Shown: positions 19,925-27,431 of the stretch, in pieces | Layout: every line of letters starts with the position of its first letter | Numbering within the stretch: position 1 is the stretch's first letter | Source: Streptomyces caeruleatus | GTDB taxonomy: Bacteria > Actinomycetota > Actinomycetes > Streptomycetales > Streptomycetaceae | Direction: 5' to 3' | Assembly: GCF_001514235.1 (NCBI RefSeq) | Contig: NZ_KQ948927.1 | Location: 443,813 to 507,812, forward strand | Length of the DNA: 64,000 nt | Notes under the pieces: model-generated | The model's input: only the letters and a program-made list of their open reading frames with translations | What the model was told of the DNA's origin: nothing | Database searches by the model: none | Program-made: the position numbers and the translations under genes

Positions 19925-20018
19925 ATTCGCTTCGTACGGCGATGAGTTCCGGGGCGACGCCCGGTCTACCTCTGTGACAGCACGACGGACCGCTTGACCG
20001 CTTCACGAGGAGACCCCC

Positions 20019-20492
20019 ATGTCCGAGACCACCGCCTCCGCTCCCGCCGGCACGACCGCCACCGTCACCGCCATCGCCATCGCCATCGCCGAGTCCGCGA
20101 CCCCTCGCGGTCGCCGGGCCCGTATCGCCCTGCGCGGCCTGCAGATAGTGCTCGCTCTCTTCTACGCGGTCGCGAGCGCGCTGCCCAAGCTGATCGCGCA
20201 CCCGTCGGCCGCCGAGAGCTTCCAGGAGATAGGCTGGGGCAGCGCGGGCATGTACGCCATCGGTGTCCTCGAACTGGCCGGTGCCGTCGCCCTGTTGATC
20301 CCGGCCCTCCAGTCGGTGGCGGCGGTCGCGCTGAGCGCGCTGATGGTGGGCGCCTTCGTCGTCCAGATGACGTACTTCGACGGCGAGTACGCCATCACCC
20401 CGCTCATCCTGATCCTGCCGCTCGCCCTCATCGCGTGGGCGAGGCGAGGCTCGAACGCGGAGCTACTGCGGTTGGTGCGGCGACGGGCCTGA
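20019..20492 (+). CDS. DoxX family membrane protein
   Basis: The ATG follows CACGAGGAG. The 157-residue protein has a Thr/Ala-rich N terminus (ATVTAIAIAIAES, encoded by a GCCATC run), then four membrane segments of the DoxX type, with LQIVLALFYAVASALPKLIAHP, GVLELAGAVALLIP, and ITPLILILPLALIAW. DoxX-like proteins are often tied to thiol or redox metabolism, but no function can be assigned here. A nine-base tandem repeat follows its stop. Confidence 0.85.
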   Translation: MSETTASAPAGTTATVTAIAIAIAESATPRGRRARIALRGLQIVLALFYAVASALPKLIAHPSAAESFQEIGWGSAGMYAIGVLELAGAVALLIPALQSVAAVALSALMVGAFVVQMTYFDGEYAITPLILILPLALIAWARRGSNAELLRLVRRRA

Positions 20493-20502
20493 CAGCTCTG
20501 AC

Positions 20503-20575
20503 GGGACTGAGGGGCTGACGGGGCTGACGGGGCTGACGGGGCTGACGGGGCTGACGGGACTGACGGGACTGACGA
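20503..20575 (+). repeat. Eight 9-base tandem repeats (GGGCTGACG)
   Basis: GGGACTGAG is followed by five exact GGGCTGACG units and two GGGACTGAC units. The array starts 11 bases after the doxX-like stop. The repeat count probably varies among strains. Confidence 0.85.
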
Positions 20576-20680
20576 CGGAGTTGAACGGCGTGGTGGCGTC
20601 CGGTGGGCCGAGAGCCCGGTCGGACGCCACCGCCGTATGTCGTTCGCGTGGGTCGCCAGCCGCCGGTCAGCAGCCGTATG

Positions 20681-21220
20681 TCACCGCCCGCGGGGCTGTC
20701 CGCTGCCGCCGTCCATGAGGCCGCGCAGGCGTTCCATCTCGCGTCGGTCCCGCTTGGTCGGCCGGCCGGTGCCGCGGTCGCGGAGGCCGGCCGGGGCGAC
20801 GGCCTCGCGCGGCGGGGGAGGGGGCGAGTTGTCGACGTAGCACTGGGCCGCCACCGGCGCCCCGACCCGTTTGCTGATGAGCCGCTTGACGATGACGATC
20901 CGCTCCCGGTTCTCCTGCCGCAGTCGCACCTCGTCGCCGACGCGCAGCGCGTGGGAGGGCTTCACGTTGTGGCCGTTCACGCGCACGTGGCCGCCCTTGC
21001 AGGCGGTGGCGCCCATGGAGCGGGTCTTGACCAGGCGTACGGACCAGATCCAGCTGTCGATCCGTACGCTCTCGCCGCTGCGCGCACCGGCGGCCTCGGC
21101 GGCGGCCACGGCCGCGGCGACCTGCGGGTCGACGGTCGGTTCCGGGTCGGCCGTGCCGGGCCGTCCCTCGGCCGTGCCGCCGCTCGTCCCCTTGTCGTCC
21201 TCGTCATCCTCGGAAGCCAT
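20681..21220 (-). CDS. S4-domain RNA-binding protein (Hsp15/HslR-like)
   Basis: The 179-residue protein has an acidic Gly/Asp-rich N terminus (about 1-50). A single S4 domain follows (about 51-100: RIDSWIWSVRLVKTRSMGATACKGG, HVRVNGHNVKPSHALRVGDEV in part), then a basic tail (RDRGTGRPTKRDRREMERLRG). In E. coli Hsp15 rescues stalled 50S-peptidyl-tRNA complexes; a similar role is inferred. A TAAGGT box six bases upstream of the ATG suggests a leaderless transcript. The gene diverges from the glycosylase gene. Confidence 0.85.
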   Translation of the reverse strand: MASEDDEDDKGTSGGTAEGRPGTADPEPTVDPQVAAAVAAAEAAGARSGESVRIDSWIWSVRLVKTRSMGATACKGGHVRVNGHNVKPSHALRVGDEVRLRQENRERIVIVKRLISKRVGAPVAAQCYVDNSPPPPPREAVAPAGLRDRGTGRPTKRDRREMERLRGLMDGGSGQPRGR

Positions 21221-21226
21221 GCCTCG

Positions 21227-21232
21227 ACCTTA
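21227..21232 (-). promoter_or_regulatory. -10 box, leaderless promoter of the S4 gene
   Basis: TAAGGT on the minus strand, then CGAGGC, then ATG. Confidence 0.5.
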
Positions 21233-21276
21233 GCCCGCACCGGGGGCCGCGACGGCTGTACCGGTGCGGGTGTGAC

Positions 21277-21282
21277 TACGGT
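21277..21282 (+). promoter_or_regulatory. -10 box, leaderless promoter of the uracil-DNA glycosylase gene
   Basis: TACGGT, six bases (GGAAAC), then the GTG start. No TGTCRGTG box is present upstream, unlike polA and coaE. Confidence 0.5.
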
Positions 21283-21288
21283 GGAAAC

Positions 21289-21993
21289 GTGGACGCCCTC
21301 ACTGACCTCGACCGACGGATCGCGGGCTGTCGGGCCTGCCCGCGTCTTGTCGACTGGCGTGAGGAGGTGGCCCGCACCAAACGCGCCGCCTTCGCCGACC
21401 AGACGTACTGGGGCCGCCCGGTGCCGGGGTTCGGCCCGCCGGACGCCCGGCTGCTGATCGTCGGGCTCGCCCCCGCGGCCCACGGCGGCAACCGGACCGG
21501 CCGGATGTTCACCGGGGACCGCTCCGGGGACGTGCTGTACCAGGCGCTGTACGACGTGGGCCTCGCCTCGCAGCCCACGTCGGTCGCCGTCGACGACGGG
21601 CTGGAGCTGTACGGCGTACGGGTCACGGCCCCGGTGCACTGCGCTCCGCCCGCGAACAAGCCCACGCCGGGGGAGCGGGAGACCTGCCGGTCCTGGCTCG
21701 TGCGGGAGTTGGGGCTGTTGCGGCCGACGCTGCGGGCGATCGTGGTGCTGGGGGCCTTCGGCTGGCAGGCGACGTTGCCGGCGCTGGTGGAGGCGGGGTG
21801 GAGTGTGCCCCGGCCGCGGCCGGCGTTCGCGCACGGGGCGCGGGTTGCACTGGACGGTGCCGGTGGTCTCGACGGGCTCGACCTCTTCGGGTGCTTCCAT
21901 GTCAGCCAGCGCAACACCTTCACCGGCCGGCTGACCCCCGAGATGCTGCGGGACGTGTTGAGCTTGGCGGCGCGAGCAGCCTCTCTCACCTGA
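21289..21993 (+). CDS. Uracil-DNA glycosylase, family 5 (UdgB-like)
   Basis: The 234-residue protein starts with a GCRACPRLVDWRE motif; the two cysteines, with others, can ligate an iron-sulfur cluster. The catalytic loop is LIVGLAPAAHGGNRTGRMFTGD, where the Ala-rich GLAPA replaces the Asp/Asn of other families, which marks family 5. The second motif is GCFHVSQRNTFTGRLT. It removes uracil and other deaminated bases from DNA. Its strong leaderless promoter and lack of a damage box suggest constitutive expression. Confidence 0.9.
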   Translation: MDALTDLDRRIAGCRACPRLVDWREEVARTKRAAFADQTYWGRPVPGFGPPDARLLIVGLAPAAHGGNRTGRMFTGDRSGDVLYQALYDVGLASQPTSVAVDDGLELYGVRVTAPVHCAPPANKPTPGERETCRSWLVRELGLLRPTLRAIVVLGAFGWQATLPALVEAGWSVPRPRPAFAHGARVALDGAGGLDGLDLFGCFHVSQRNTFTGRLTPEMLRDVLSLAARAASLT

Positions 21994-22024
21994 AATTGAA
22001 GCGACCGGACGACCGTGTGGACGT

Positions 22025-22030
22025 TACGTT
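22025..22030 (+). promoter_or_regulatory. -10 box before the proline iminopeptidase remnant
   Basis: TACGTT, six bases, then ATG at 22037. The original promoter and start codon seem to have survived the deletion that removed the N-terminal half of the gene. Confidence 0.4.
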
Positions 22031-22036
22031 GCCCGG

Positions 22037-22604
22037 ATGCCTCTCGGGCAGTTCTTCCCGGAGGCCTTCGAGCGGTTCGTCGCCGAGGTGCCGGAGGCCG
22101 AGCGGGTGGGGAACCTCGCCGCCGCGTCCAGTCGGCTGATCGAGTCGCCGGATCCGGAGGTGCGGGCGCGGGCGGCGCGCGCGTGGACCGACTGGGAGAC
22201 GGCCGTGGCCGCCGCACCGCCGCGTTCCGTCCCGCGCTACGAGGATCCGGTGTTCCGCATGGGCTTCGCGCGCACCGTGACGCACTACTGGGGCAACGGC
22301 CACTTCCTCGGCGAGGAGCGTCGGGAGGGGCGCGATGAGGCGCATGAGGAGGCGCATGAGGAGGGTGTCGTCCTGCGGGACGCGCCCCTGCTCAAAGGCA
22401 TTCCGGGCACCCTTGTCCAGGGCAGCCTCGACCCCGGCAACCTGCTCGGCATCGTTTGGCGTCTGCACCACGCCTGGCCGGGCAGCGAGCTGATCGTCAT
22501 CGACGACGTGGGGGCACAACGCCGGGGCGCCGGACATGGCGGACGCGCTGGTGGCGGCGACGGACAAGTACGCGGGGCGCGAGCCGGCTCAGACGGGCCT
22601 CTGA
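22037..22604 (+). pseudogene. Proline iminopeptidase, deleted and frameshifted
   Basis: Directly after MPL the sequence enters the middle of an alpha/beta-hydrolase of the proline iminopeptidase type (FFPEAFERFVAEVPEAER, ARAWTDWETAV, FRMGFARTVTHYWG, GIPGTLVQGSLD, LHHAWPGSELIVIDD). About 170 residues including the GGSWGS nucleophile elbow are missing. A G-run at 22508-22515 adds one base; restoring the frame gives GHNAGAPDMADALVAATDKY and a stop at 22602-22604. The catalytic Ser is gone, so the product cannot be active. Its last 16 bases overlap the GntR gene tail. Confidence 0.8.
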
Positions 22605-23293
22605 TCGGCAGGACTCTGACCGGCAGGATCCTGATCGGCGTCCTCCCCGAACAGCTGCCGTACCGTCGACCGGTAGTTGGTCCGCACGTGGGCCAGCGCG
22701 TGCGACTTGGCCCGTGCCGGGTCGCCGGAGGCGATGGCCTCGTACAACTCGCGGTGCTCCACGAGGAGTTGGGGCCACTCCTCGTTGCGTCGGGTCATCC
22801 AGCGCAGGCGGCCGGCGACCGGTTCCAGGGCCTCGATCAACAGGTTGTTGCCGGCCATGGCGATGATGCGGTCGTGCAGTCGGCTGTTGACGTCCGTGAT
22901 GGTCTCCGCGTCGCCGGCCTCGGTTGCGGCGGCCGCCTGGTCGAGGAGCCGCTCGACCTCGGCCAGGTCCTCCGGTGTCGCCCGTGACGCGGCGAGTCCG
23001 GCCGCGTACACCTCCAGCGCCTCGCGCAGTTCGAAGAGCTCCTTGACGTCGTCCGGGGTCAGCCGGCGCACGACCGTACGGCGTGCCGACTCGAAGTGGA
23101 CGAACCCCTCGACGACCAGGGCGCGGATCGCCTCGCGGACCGGCACGCGCGAGACTCCGAGGCGCTCGGCCAGTTCCCGCTCGACGAGCCGGTCTCCGGG
23201 GCGCAGGCGTCCGGCGATGATGTCCTGGCGCAGGGTCGCCAGGACGCGTTCCCGTACCGCGCCGATGGGTTCGATCTTCGTCGGGGAGCTCAT
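22589..23293 (-). CDS. GntR-family regulator, FadR subfamily (FCD domain)
   Basis: The 234-residue protein has an N-terminal winged helix (about 10-75: RERVLATLRQDIIAGRLRPG, ELAERLGVSRVPVREAIRALV) and an all-helical FCD ligand domain (about 85-215) with the metal/ligand residues in DVNSRLHDRII and EHRELYEAI. It most likely represses the divergent permease-racemase operon, whose promoter region holds a perfect palindrome of the GntR type. A hydantoin- or ureide-type effector is an inference from the target genes. Confidence 0.9.
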   Translation of the reverse strand: MSSPTKIEPIGAVRERVLATLRQDIIAGRLRPGDRLVERELAERLGVSRVPVREAIRALVVEGFVHFESARRTVVRRLTPDDVKELFELREALEVYAAGLAASRATPEDLAEVERLLDQAAAATEAGDAETITDVNSRLHDRIIAMAGNNLLIEALEPVAGRLRWMTRRNEEWPQLLVEHRELYEAIASGDPARAKSHALAHVRTNYRSTVRQLFGEDADQDPAGQSPADQRPV

Positions 23294-23385
23294 GGGGCCA
23301 TTTTGGCCGACCCGGGGGGTGTTTTACGGAGCGTTAACAAGAGCGACATCGGTCAGAACTGTTGACGGGAGGACCATGTCGGCAG

Positions 23386-23399
23386 TTTGGTATACCAAA
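23386..23399. promoter_or_regulatory. Probable GntR operator palindrome
   Basis: TTTGGTATACCAAA is a perfect 14-bp palindrome centred on GTATAC, the usual core for FadR-type GntR regulators. It lies 65 bases before the permease start and 92 bases before the regulator start, in an otherwise GC-rich gap. It could control both directions. Confidence 0.7.
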
Positions 23400-23463
23400 T
23401 GCCGCCGTATCGTGGGCGGCACCTCCATAAGCAGTCCTCCGTCCCCTGGCTCCTGGAGGCCCC

Positions 23464-24948
23464 GTGTCCCTCGCCGACCGTGCCGAAGTCACCGGCACGC
23501 CAGCGTTCGTCCCCGATCCCAGACTCACCAACGAAGACCTCGCGCCCGCGGACAAGCGCAACTGGAAGGTCTTCGACCTCTTCGCGCTGTGGATGTCCGA
23601 CGTCCACAACCTCGGCAACTACACCTTCGCGGCCGGTCTGCTGGTCCTCGGCATGAACGTGTGGCAGGTCTTCACATCCCTGCTCGTCGGCTTCGTGCTC
23701 ATCTACGTCGGCATGAACTGGATGGGCAAGATCGGCCAGCGCCACGGCGTCCCGTTCCCCGTCGTCAGCCGCATCAGCTTCGGCGTCTGGGGCGCCAACA
23801 TCCCGGCGCTGATCAGGGCCGTGATCGCCATCATGTGGTACGGCATCCAGACCTACCTGGCCTCGGTCGCCGTGAACGTGATGCTGCTGGCAGCCTGGCC
23901 CGGCCTGGAGTCCTGGACCCACAACTCCTTCCTGGGCCTGCACGCGCTCGGCTGGGTCTCCTTCCTCTCCCTCTGGCTCATCCAGGCGTTGATCATCAGC
24001 CAGGGCATGGAGTCGGTGCGGAAGTTCCAGGACTTCTGCGGGCCAGCGATCTGGGTGGTGATGATCGCGCTGGCGGTCTGGATCCTGGCCAAGGCCGGCT
24101 GGACGATCTCGCTCACGTCCACCCCGCACCCCGTCTCCGTCGGTGAGCAGTGGCGGCAGTGGTTCGGCGCGATCGGCCTGATCCTCGCCACCTACGGCAC
24201 GCTGATGCTCAACTTCTGCGACTTCTCGCGCTTCGCGCCCGACTACCGGACGGTCCGCAAGGGCAACTTCTGGGGCCTGCCCATCAACTCGACGGCCTTC
24301 GTGGTCGTCTCGGTGATCGTCACCGCCGGTTCGCTGGAGGTCTTCGGCGAGGCCATCACGGATCCGGCGGAGCTGGTAGCGAAGGTCGGCAACACCTGGA
24401 TCCTGGTGCTGGCCGCTCTGACGTTCGCCATCGCCACCATGGGCGTCAACATCGTCGCCAACTTCGTCTCCCCGGCGTACGACCTGGCCAACGTCTGGCC
24501 GCAGAAGATCACCTTCAAGGTCGGCGGCATGATCAGCACGGTGGCGGCGCTCGTCGTCACCCCCTGGAACCTCTTCTCCAACCCGACGGTCGTCAACTAC
24601 TTCCTGGGCGGTCTGGGCGCCTTCCTCGGCCCGCTGTTCGGCGTGATCATGGTCGACTACTACCTCGTCAAGCGTGGCCGGGTGGACGTCGAGGAGCTGT
24701 TCTCCGCCGAGCCCGGCTCGCGCTACTACTACCGCAAGGGCGTCAACCCCAAGGCGCTGTGGGCGTTCCTGCCGTCGGCGGGGGTCGCGGCGGTGCTGGC
24801 GCTGGTGAAGGCGTTCAGCGATGTGTCGCCGTACTCCTGGTTCATCGGGACGGCGATGGCGGCGGGGCTGTACCTGCTGCTGTGCCGCGGTGAGCGCGCC
24901 GAGTCCGCTGCCGCGCCGGTTACCAAGTCCGTGACGCGGGAGGTCTGA
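23464..24948 (+). CDS. NCS1-family permease (hydantoin/allantoin/cytosine type)
   Basis: The GTG follows GGAGGCCCC. The 494-residue protein has the 12-segment NCS1 layout. Seen are the N-terminal LTNEDLAPADKRNWKVFDLFALWMSDVHN (quoted in part), the TM1 WMSDVHNLGNYTFAAG substrate region, RISFGVWGANIPALIRAV, the NFCDFSRFAPDYR loop and FVSPAYDLANVWP. Together with the downstream racemase it points to import of hydantoins or allantoin, comparable to Mhp1 or PucI. It shares an operon with the racemase (five bases apart) and is probably controlled by the divergent GntR protein. Confidence 0.88.
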   Translation: MSLADRAEVTGTPAFVPDPRLTNEDLAPADKRNWKVFDLFALWMSDVHNLGNYTFAAGLLVLGMNVWQVFTSLLVGFVLIYVGMNWMGKIGQRHGVPFPVVSRISFGVWGANIPALIRAVIAIMWYGIQTYLASVAVNVMLLAAWPGLESWTHNSFLGLHALGWVSFLSLWLIQALIISQGMESVRKFQDFCGPAIWVVMIALAVWILAKAGWTISLTSTPHPVSVGEQWRQWFGAIGLILATYGTLMLNFCDFSRFAPDYRTVRKGNFWGLPINSTAFVVVSVIVTAGSLEVFGEAITDPAELVAKVGNTWILVLAALTFAIATMGVNIVANFVSPAYDLANVWPQKITFKVGGMISTVAALVVTPWNLFSNPTVVNYFLGGLGAFLGPLFGVIMVDYYLVKRGRVDVEELFSAEPGSRYYYRKGVNPKALWAFLPSAGVAAVLALVKAFSDVSPYSWFIGTAMAAGLYLLLCRGERAESAAAPVTKSVTREV

Positions 24949-24953
24949 AGGAC

Positions 24954-25673
24954 GTGCGGATCGTCGTCACCAACTGCAACACCACGCAGGAGATGACCGA
25001 GGAGATCGTACGAGGTGCCCGGGCCGCCGCAGGCCCGGGCACCACCGTGCTCGGACTGACCCCCTCGTGGGGGCCGGAGTCGGCGGAGGGCTGGCTCGAC
25101 AGCTACCTCTCGGCGGCGGCCGTGATGGACGCGCTGCGGACGTACGAGGGACCCGAGTACGACGCGGTCGTCATGGCCGGCTTCGGGGAGCACGGGCGGG
25201 AGGGCGTCCGGGAACTGGTGGACGTACCCGTCGTCGACATCACGGAGGCGGCCGCGCATCTGGCCTGTCTGCTCGGGCGGCGGTACGGCGTGGTGACCAC
25301 GCTGGAGCGGTCGTGCGGGCAGATCGAGGACAGCCTGGAGACGGCCGGGGTCGGCCGCAACTGCGTCGCAGTCGTCGGTACGGGCCTCGGCGTACTGGAG
25401 CTGGAGGACGGTGAGCGCACCGAGTCCGCTTTCCTGGCGGCCGCCGAACGCGCCCGTGACGCCGGCGCCGAGGTCCTGGTGCTGGGCTGTGCCGGGATGA
25501 CCGGGTTGCAGCGGACCGTGGGGGAGAAGCTGGGGGTTCCGGTGGTCGACGGGGTGGGGGCGGCCGTCAAACTCGCCGAGTCACTGGTGGGGTTGGGGCT
25601 GAGGACGAGTCGGGTCGGGACGTACGCGAAGCCGTTGCCGAAGCGGCGGGCGTGGGGGGCGGCTCAGGGCTGA
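24954..25673 (+). CDS. Asp/Glu/hydantoin racemase family protein
   Basis: The 239-residue protein shows both catalytic cysteine regions of hydantoin/allantoin racemases: the N-terminal half MRIVVTNCNTTQEMTEEI with VVMAGFGEHG, and the C-terminal VLVLGCAGMTGLQ. The middle has VVDITEAAAHLACLLGRRYGVVTTLERS. The N-terminal catalytic Cys position in VMAGFGEHG carries Gly-Phe-Gly rather than CFGDPG, so whether it racemises in both directions is open. It starts at a GTG five bases after the permease stop, making a two-gene uptake and isomerisation operon. Confidence 0.85.
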   Translation: MRIVVTNCNTTQEMTEEIVRGARAAAGPGTTVLGLTPSWGPESAEGWLDSYLSAAAVMDALRTYEGPEYDAVVMAGFGEHGREGVRELVDVPVVDITEAAAHLACLLGRRYGVVTTLERSCGQIEDSLETAGVGRNCVAVVGTGLGVLELEDGERTESAFLAAAERARDAGAEVLVLGCAGMTGLQRTVGEKLGVPVVDGVGAAVKLAESLVGLGLRTSRVGTYAKPLPKRRAWGAAQG

Positions 25674-26094
25674 TCGGGGTGACGGGGGGTGACGGGGGGC
25701 GACGGGGGGGAGTCCAGACGTACCGTACGTCCGGCTCCCGCTCCTCGTTGCCGCTGTCGTCCGTGTGCTCGACGGCGACGAAGTCTGCGGCGCTTGGCGA
25801 GATCGACGAACCGGTCGCCGATGCCGCGGCCGCGCCGGTGGGGGGGGCGAGGTAGAGCTGGAAGAGCTCGTCGTGGTCGAGGACCATGAGGCCGATGGCT
25901 CGGTCGGTTGCCTCGCTTGCCTCGCTTGCCTCGCTTGCCTCACTTGCCTCGCCGGCCTCGTCTGTCTCGCTTGCTGTGGCGACCCAGGTCTCCCTGAGCG
26001 GGACCACCACCTCCCGGAAGTAGGACCGCAGCCAGACTCCGGCGGCGGCGCCGGCGCCGGTCGCGGTGGCACGGCGCAGCACGACCGGCGTCAT
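25567..26094 (-). pseudogene. GNAT acetyltransferase, decayed
   Basis: The frame begins like an intact GNAT enzyme (TPVVLRRATATGAGAAAGVWLRSY) but then jumps to FREVVVPLRETWVAT, losing about 20 residues. A nine-base tandem array next adds the EASEASEASEAS segment. After LYLAP a C-run shifts the frame; the third frame reads HRRGRGIGDRFVDLAKRR, which is the acetyl-CoA loop. The original frame returns only for AVEHTDDSGNEEREPDVRYVWTP. At least two deletions and one frameshift make it inactive. Its ATG overlaps the RidA stop (ATGA), and its 3' end overlaps the racemase gene. Confidence 0.75.
25911..25955 (-). repeat. Five 9-base tandem repeats inside the GNAT pseudogene
   Basis: Three exact CCTCGCTTG units are followed by CCTCACTTG and CCTCGCCGG on the plus strand. 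On the minus strand they encode the Glu-Ala-Ser repeat. Confidence 0.8.
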
Positions 26095-26516
26095 GGCCGC
26101 GACTCTCCTGTCGGCCCCTCGGGAACGACCGCCGTGGCCGTGATCTCCACCAGCTGCCCCGTGTACCCGAGACAGGCCACGCCCAGGAGTGTCGACGAGT
26201 GGGGACCCGCGCTCAGTCCCGACGCCTCGACGACCTCCCAGACGGCGGACAGCACGGCGGTGTCGCTGCTCACGACGTACACGTCGGTCGACAGCACGTG
26301 CGCCAAGTCGCTGCCGACCGCCCGCAGTTGCGCCCCCAGATTGGCGATCACCTGCTCGGCCTGCCGTACCGGGTCTCCTTCGCCGACGAGGTTCCCGTCA
26401 CCGTCCAGCGGCACGGAACCGGCGAGGAAGGCGAGTCTCGTGCCGGCTTCGACGACGGAGGCGTGGGAGTAAGTGGGGGGAGGGAACAGGGTGGGGGAGG
26501 TGACTCGCCGGATCAT
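26091..26516 (-). CDS. RidA family protein (YjgF/YER057c/UK114)
   Basis: The 141-residue protein has the RidA fold signatures: AFLAGSVPLDGDGNLVG, then AEQVIANLGAQLRAVGSDLAHVLSTDVYV and LLGVACLGYTGQLVEITATAVVP (quoted in part). The last motif normally has a catalytic Arg before the VEI segment; here it reads YTGQLVEI, so imine deaminase activity is uncertain. It overlaps the start of the decayed GNAT gene by four bases, so the two once formed a coupled pair. Confidence 0.85.
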   Translation of the reverse strand: MIRRVTSPTLFPPPTYSHASVVEAGTRLAFLAGSVPLDGDGNLVGEGDPVRQAEQVIANLGAQLRAVGSDLAHVLSTDVYVVSSDTAVLSAVWEVVEASGLSAGPHSSTLLGVACLGYTGQLVEITATAVVPEGPTGESRP

Positions 26517-26668
26517 GGGAGCTCCTGGGGGTGCCTGAGAGGTGGTGACTGGGGGTGGGTGGGAGGTGAGTGGAAGGTGGGTGGTGTCGTGGTGGCAACT
26601 TGCCGATCATCCGGGGGCCGACCCGCATACGCATCCGAATTTCCGTCCCGGAAGCTGCTCCTGGGCTG

Positions 26669-27343
26669 TCAGCCCGGCGGTGGACCGCATCCCCGTGCGC
26701 GCAGCTGGCGTTCGCACTCCCGTGCAAGGTGCGGGTACGCCTCGGAGATGGCGGCGTAGACGCGGTGACGCAGCAGTTCCTCGGCTGCCGCGCGGCCGGT
26801 GCGGCCGTACAACTCGTCGCGGATCTCGTCGTAGCGGGTGAGGCGATGGCGCAGATAGTCGACCTTCCAGCGGGCGAGCGCGCCGGGCTCGACGCCGTCG
26901 ACCGTGACGGGCTGCACGACATGGCCCGGCCGGCACGACGCCCGCTCCTCGTCCCTGCGGTTGCGGTGCTCGACCGCCAGTGCAGCCAGCCTGTCCGGGG
27001 CCAGGCGCGGCACCTCGATGGGCTCCGCCGCGATCCGCACCAGGACCTCCCGCCGCCTGCGCAGCGCCGCGGCCCGCGCGGCAGCCGAACGCCTGGCGGC
27101 AACCGCCGCGACGGCGCGGAACTCCTCGCTCCGCTCGACGCCCTCCACGCGTTCGATGCTGTAGAGACGGGTCGGCGGGGCGGAGTCGAAGTGCGGGTGG
27201 GTGCGCAACAGGTCGGGTTCGCCGAGCAGTTGGCGCATCATGCCGGGGGTCCAGCCGCGGGCTCGTAGGCCGGCTGGGGAGAGGTGGGTACGGGGTGCTT
27301 TGCCCTGGCTCAGGTCCTCTGGGATCTCCTCATGTGCTGTCAT
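26669..27343 (-). CDS. Conserved actinobacterial hypothetical protein
   Basis: The ATG at 27343 follows GGGGGCAGCG; an in-frame ATG at 27358 is an alternative. The 224-residue product is Arg/Ala-rich and largely helical. The N-terminal LSPAGLRARGWTPGMMRQLLGEPDLL looks like a small helix-turn-helix, and is followed by a beta segment (TRLYSIERVEGVE) and a long basic helix (about 75-110). I recall similar proteins in other actinomycetes but no assigned function. Upstream lie a damage-type TTGTCAGTG box and a 17-bp inverted repeat, and beyond them the defence operon. Confidence 0.65.
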   Translation of the reverse strand: MTAHEEIPEDLSQGKAPRTHLSPAGLRARGWTPGMMRQLLGEPDLLRTHPHFDSAPPTRLYSIERVEGVERSEEFRAVAAVAARRSAAARAAALRRRREVLVRIAAEPIEVPRLAPDRLAALAVEHRNRRDEERASCRPGHVVQPVTVDGVEPGALARWKVDYLRHRLTRYDEIRDELYGRTGRAAAEELLRHRVYAAISEAYPHLARECERQLRARGCGPPPG

Positions 27344-27356
27344 CGCTGCCCCCGTC

Positions 27357-27395
27357 ATCAATGGAATCGTCACGTTGAGTGACGATTCCATTGAT
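27357..27395. promoter_or_regulatory. 17-bp perfect inverted repeat at the island edge
   Basis: ATCAATGGAATCGTCAC and its exact reverse complement flank a five-base loop (GTTGA). It lies 37 bases beyond the stop of the UvrD-like gene and before the start of the hypothetical gene, both on the minus strand. It may be the terminator of the defence operon, or an operator, since it overlaps the -10 side of the TTGTCAGTG element. Its AT content is unusual for the region. Confidence 0.65.
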
Positions 27396-27413
27396 AGCGG
27401 GTGCCACTGACAA
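27391..27413 (-). promoter_or_regulatory. RecA-NDp/PafBC-like element before the hypothetical gene
   Basis: On the minus strand TTGTCAGTG (27413-27405), eight bases, then TATCAA (27396-27391). The first box is a perfect consensus; the -10 ends in A rather than T, though the next base is T. Confidence 0.45.
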
Positions 27414-27431
27414 TGCCGCGGCGCGGCTGCG

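Noticed and set aside
20681..21220. A ribosomal-protein S4 gene
   Set aside because: It has only a single S4 domain with an acidic head and basic tail, at 179 residues; it fits Hsp15-like proteins, not rpsD.
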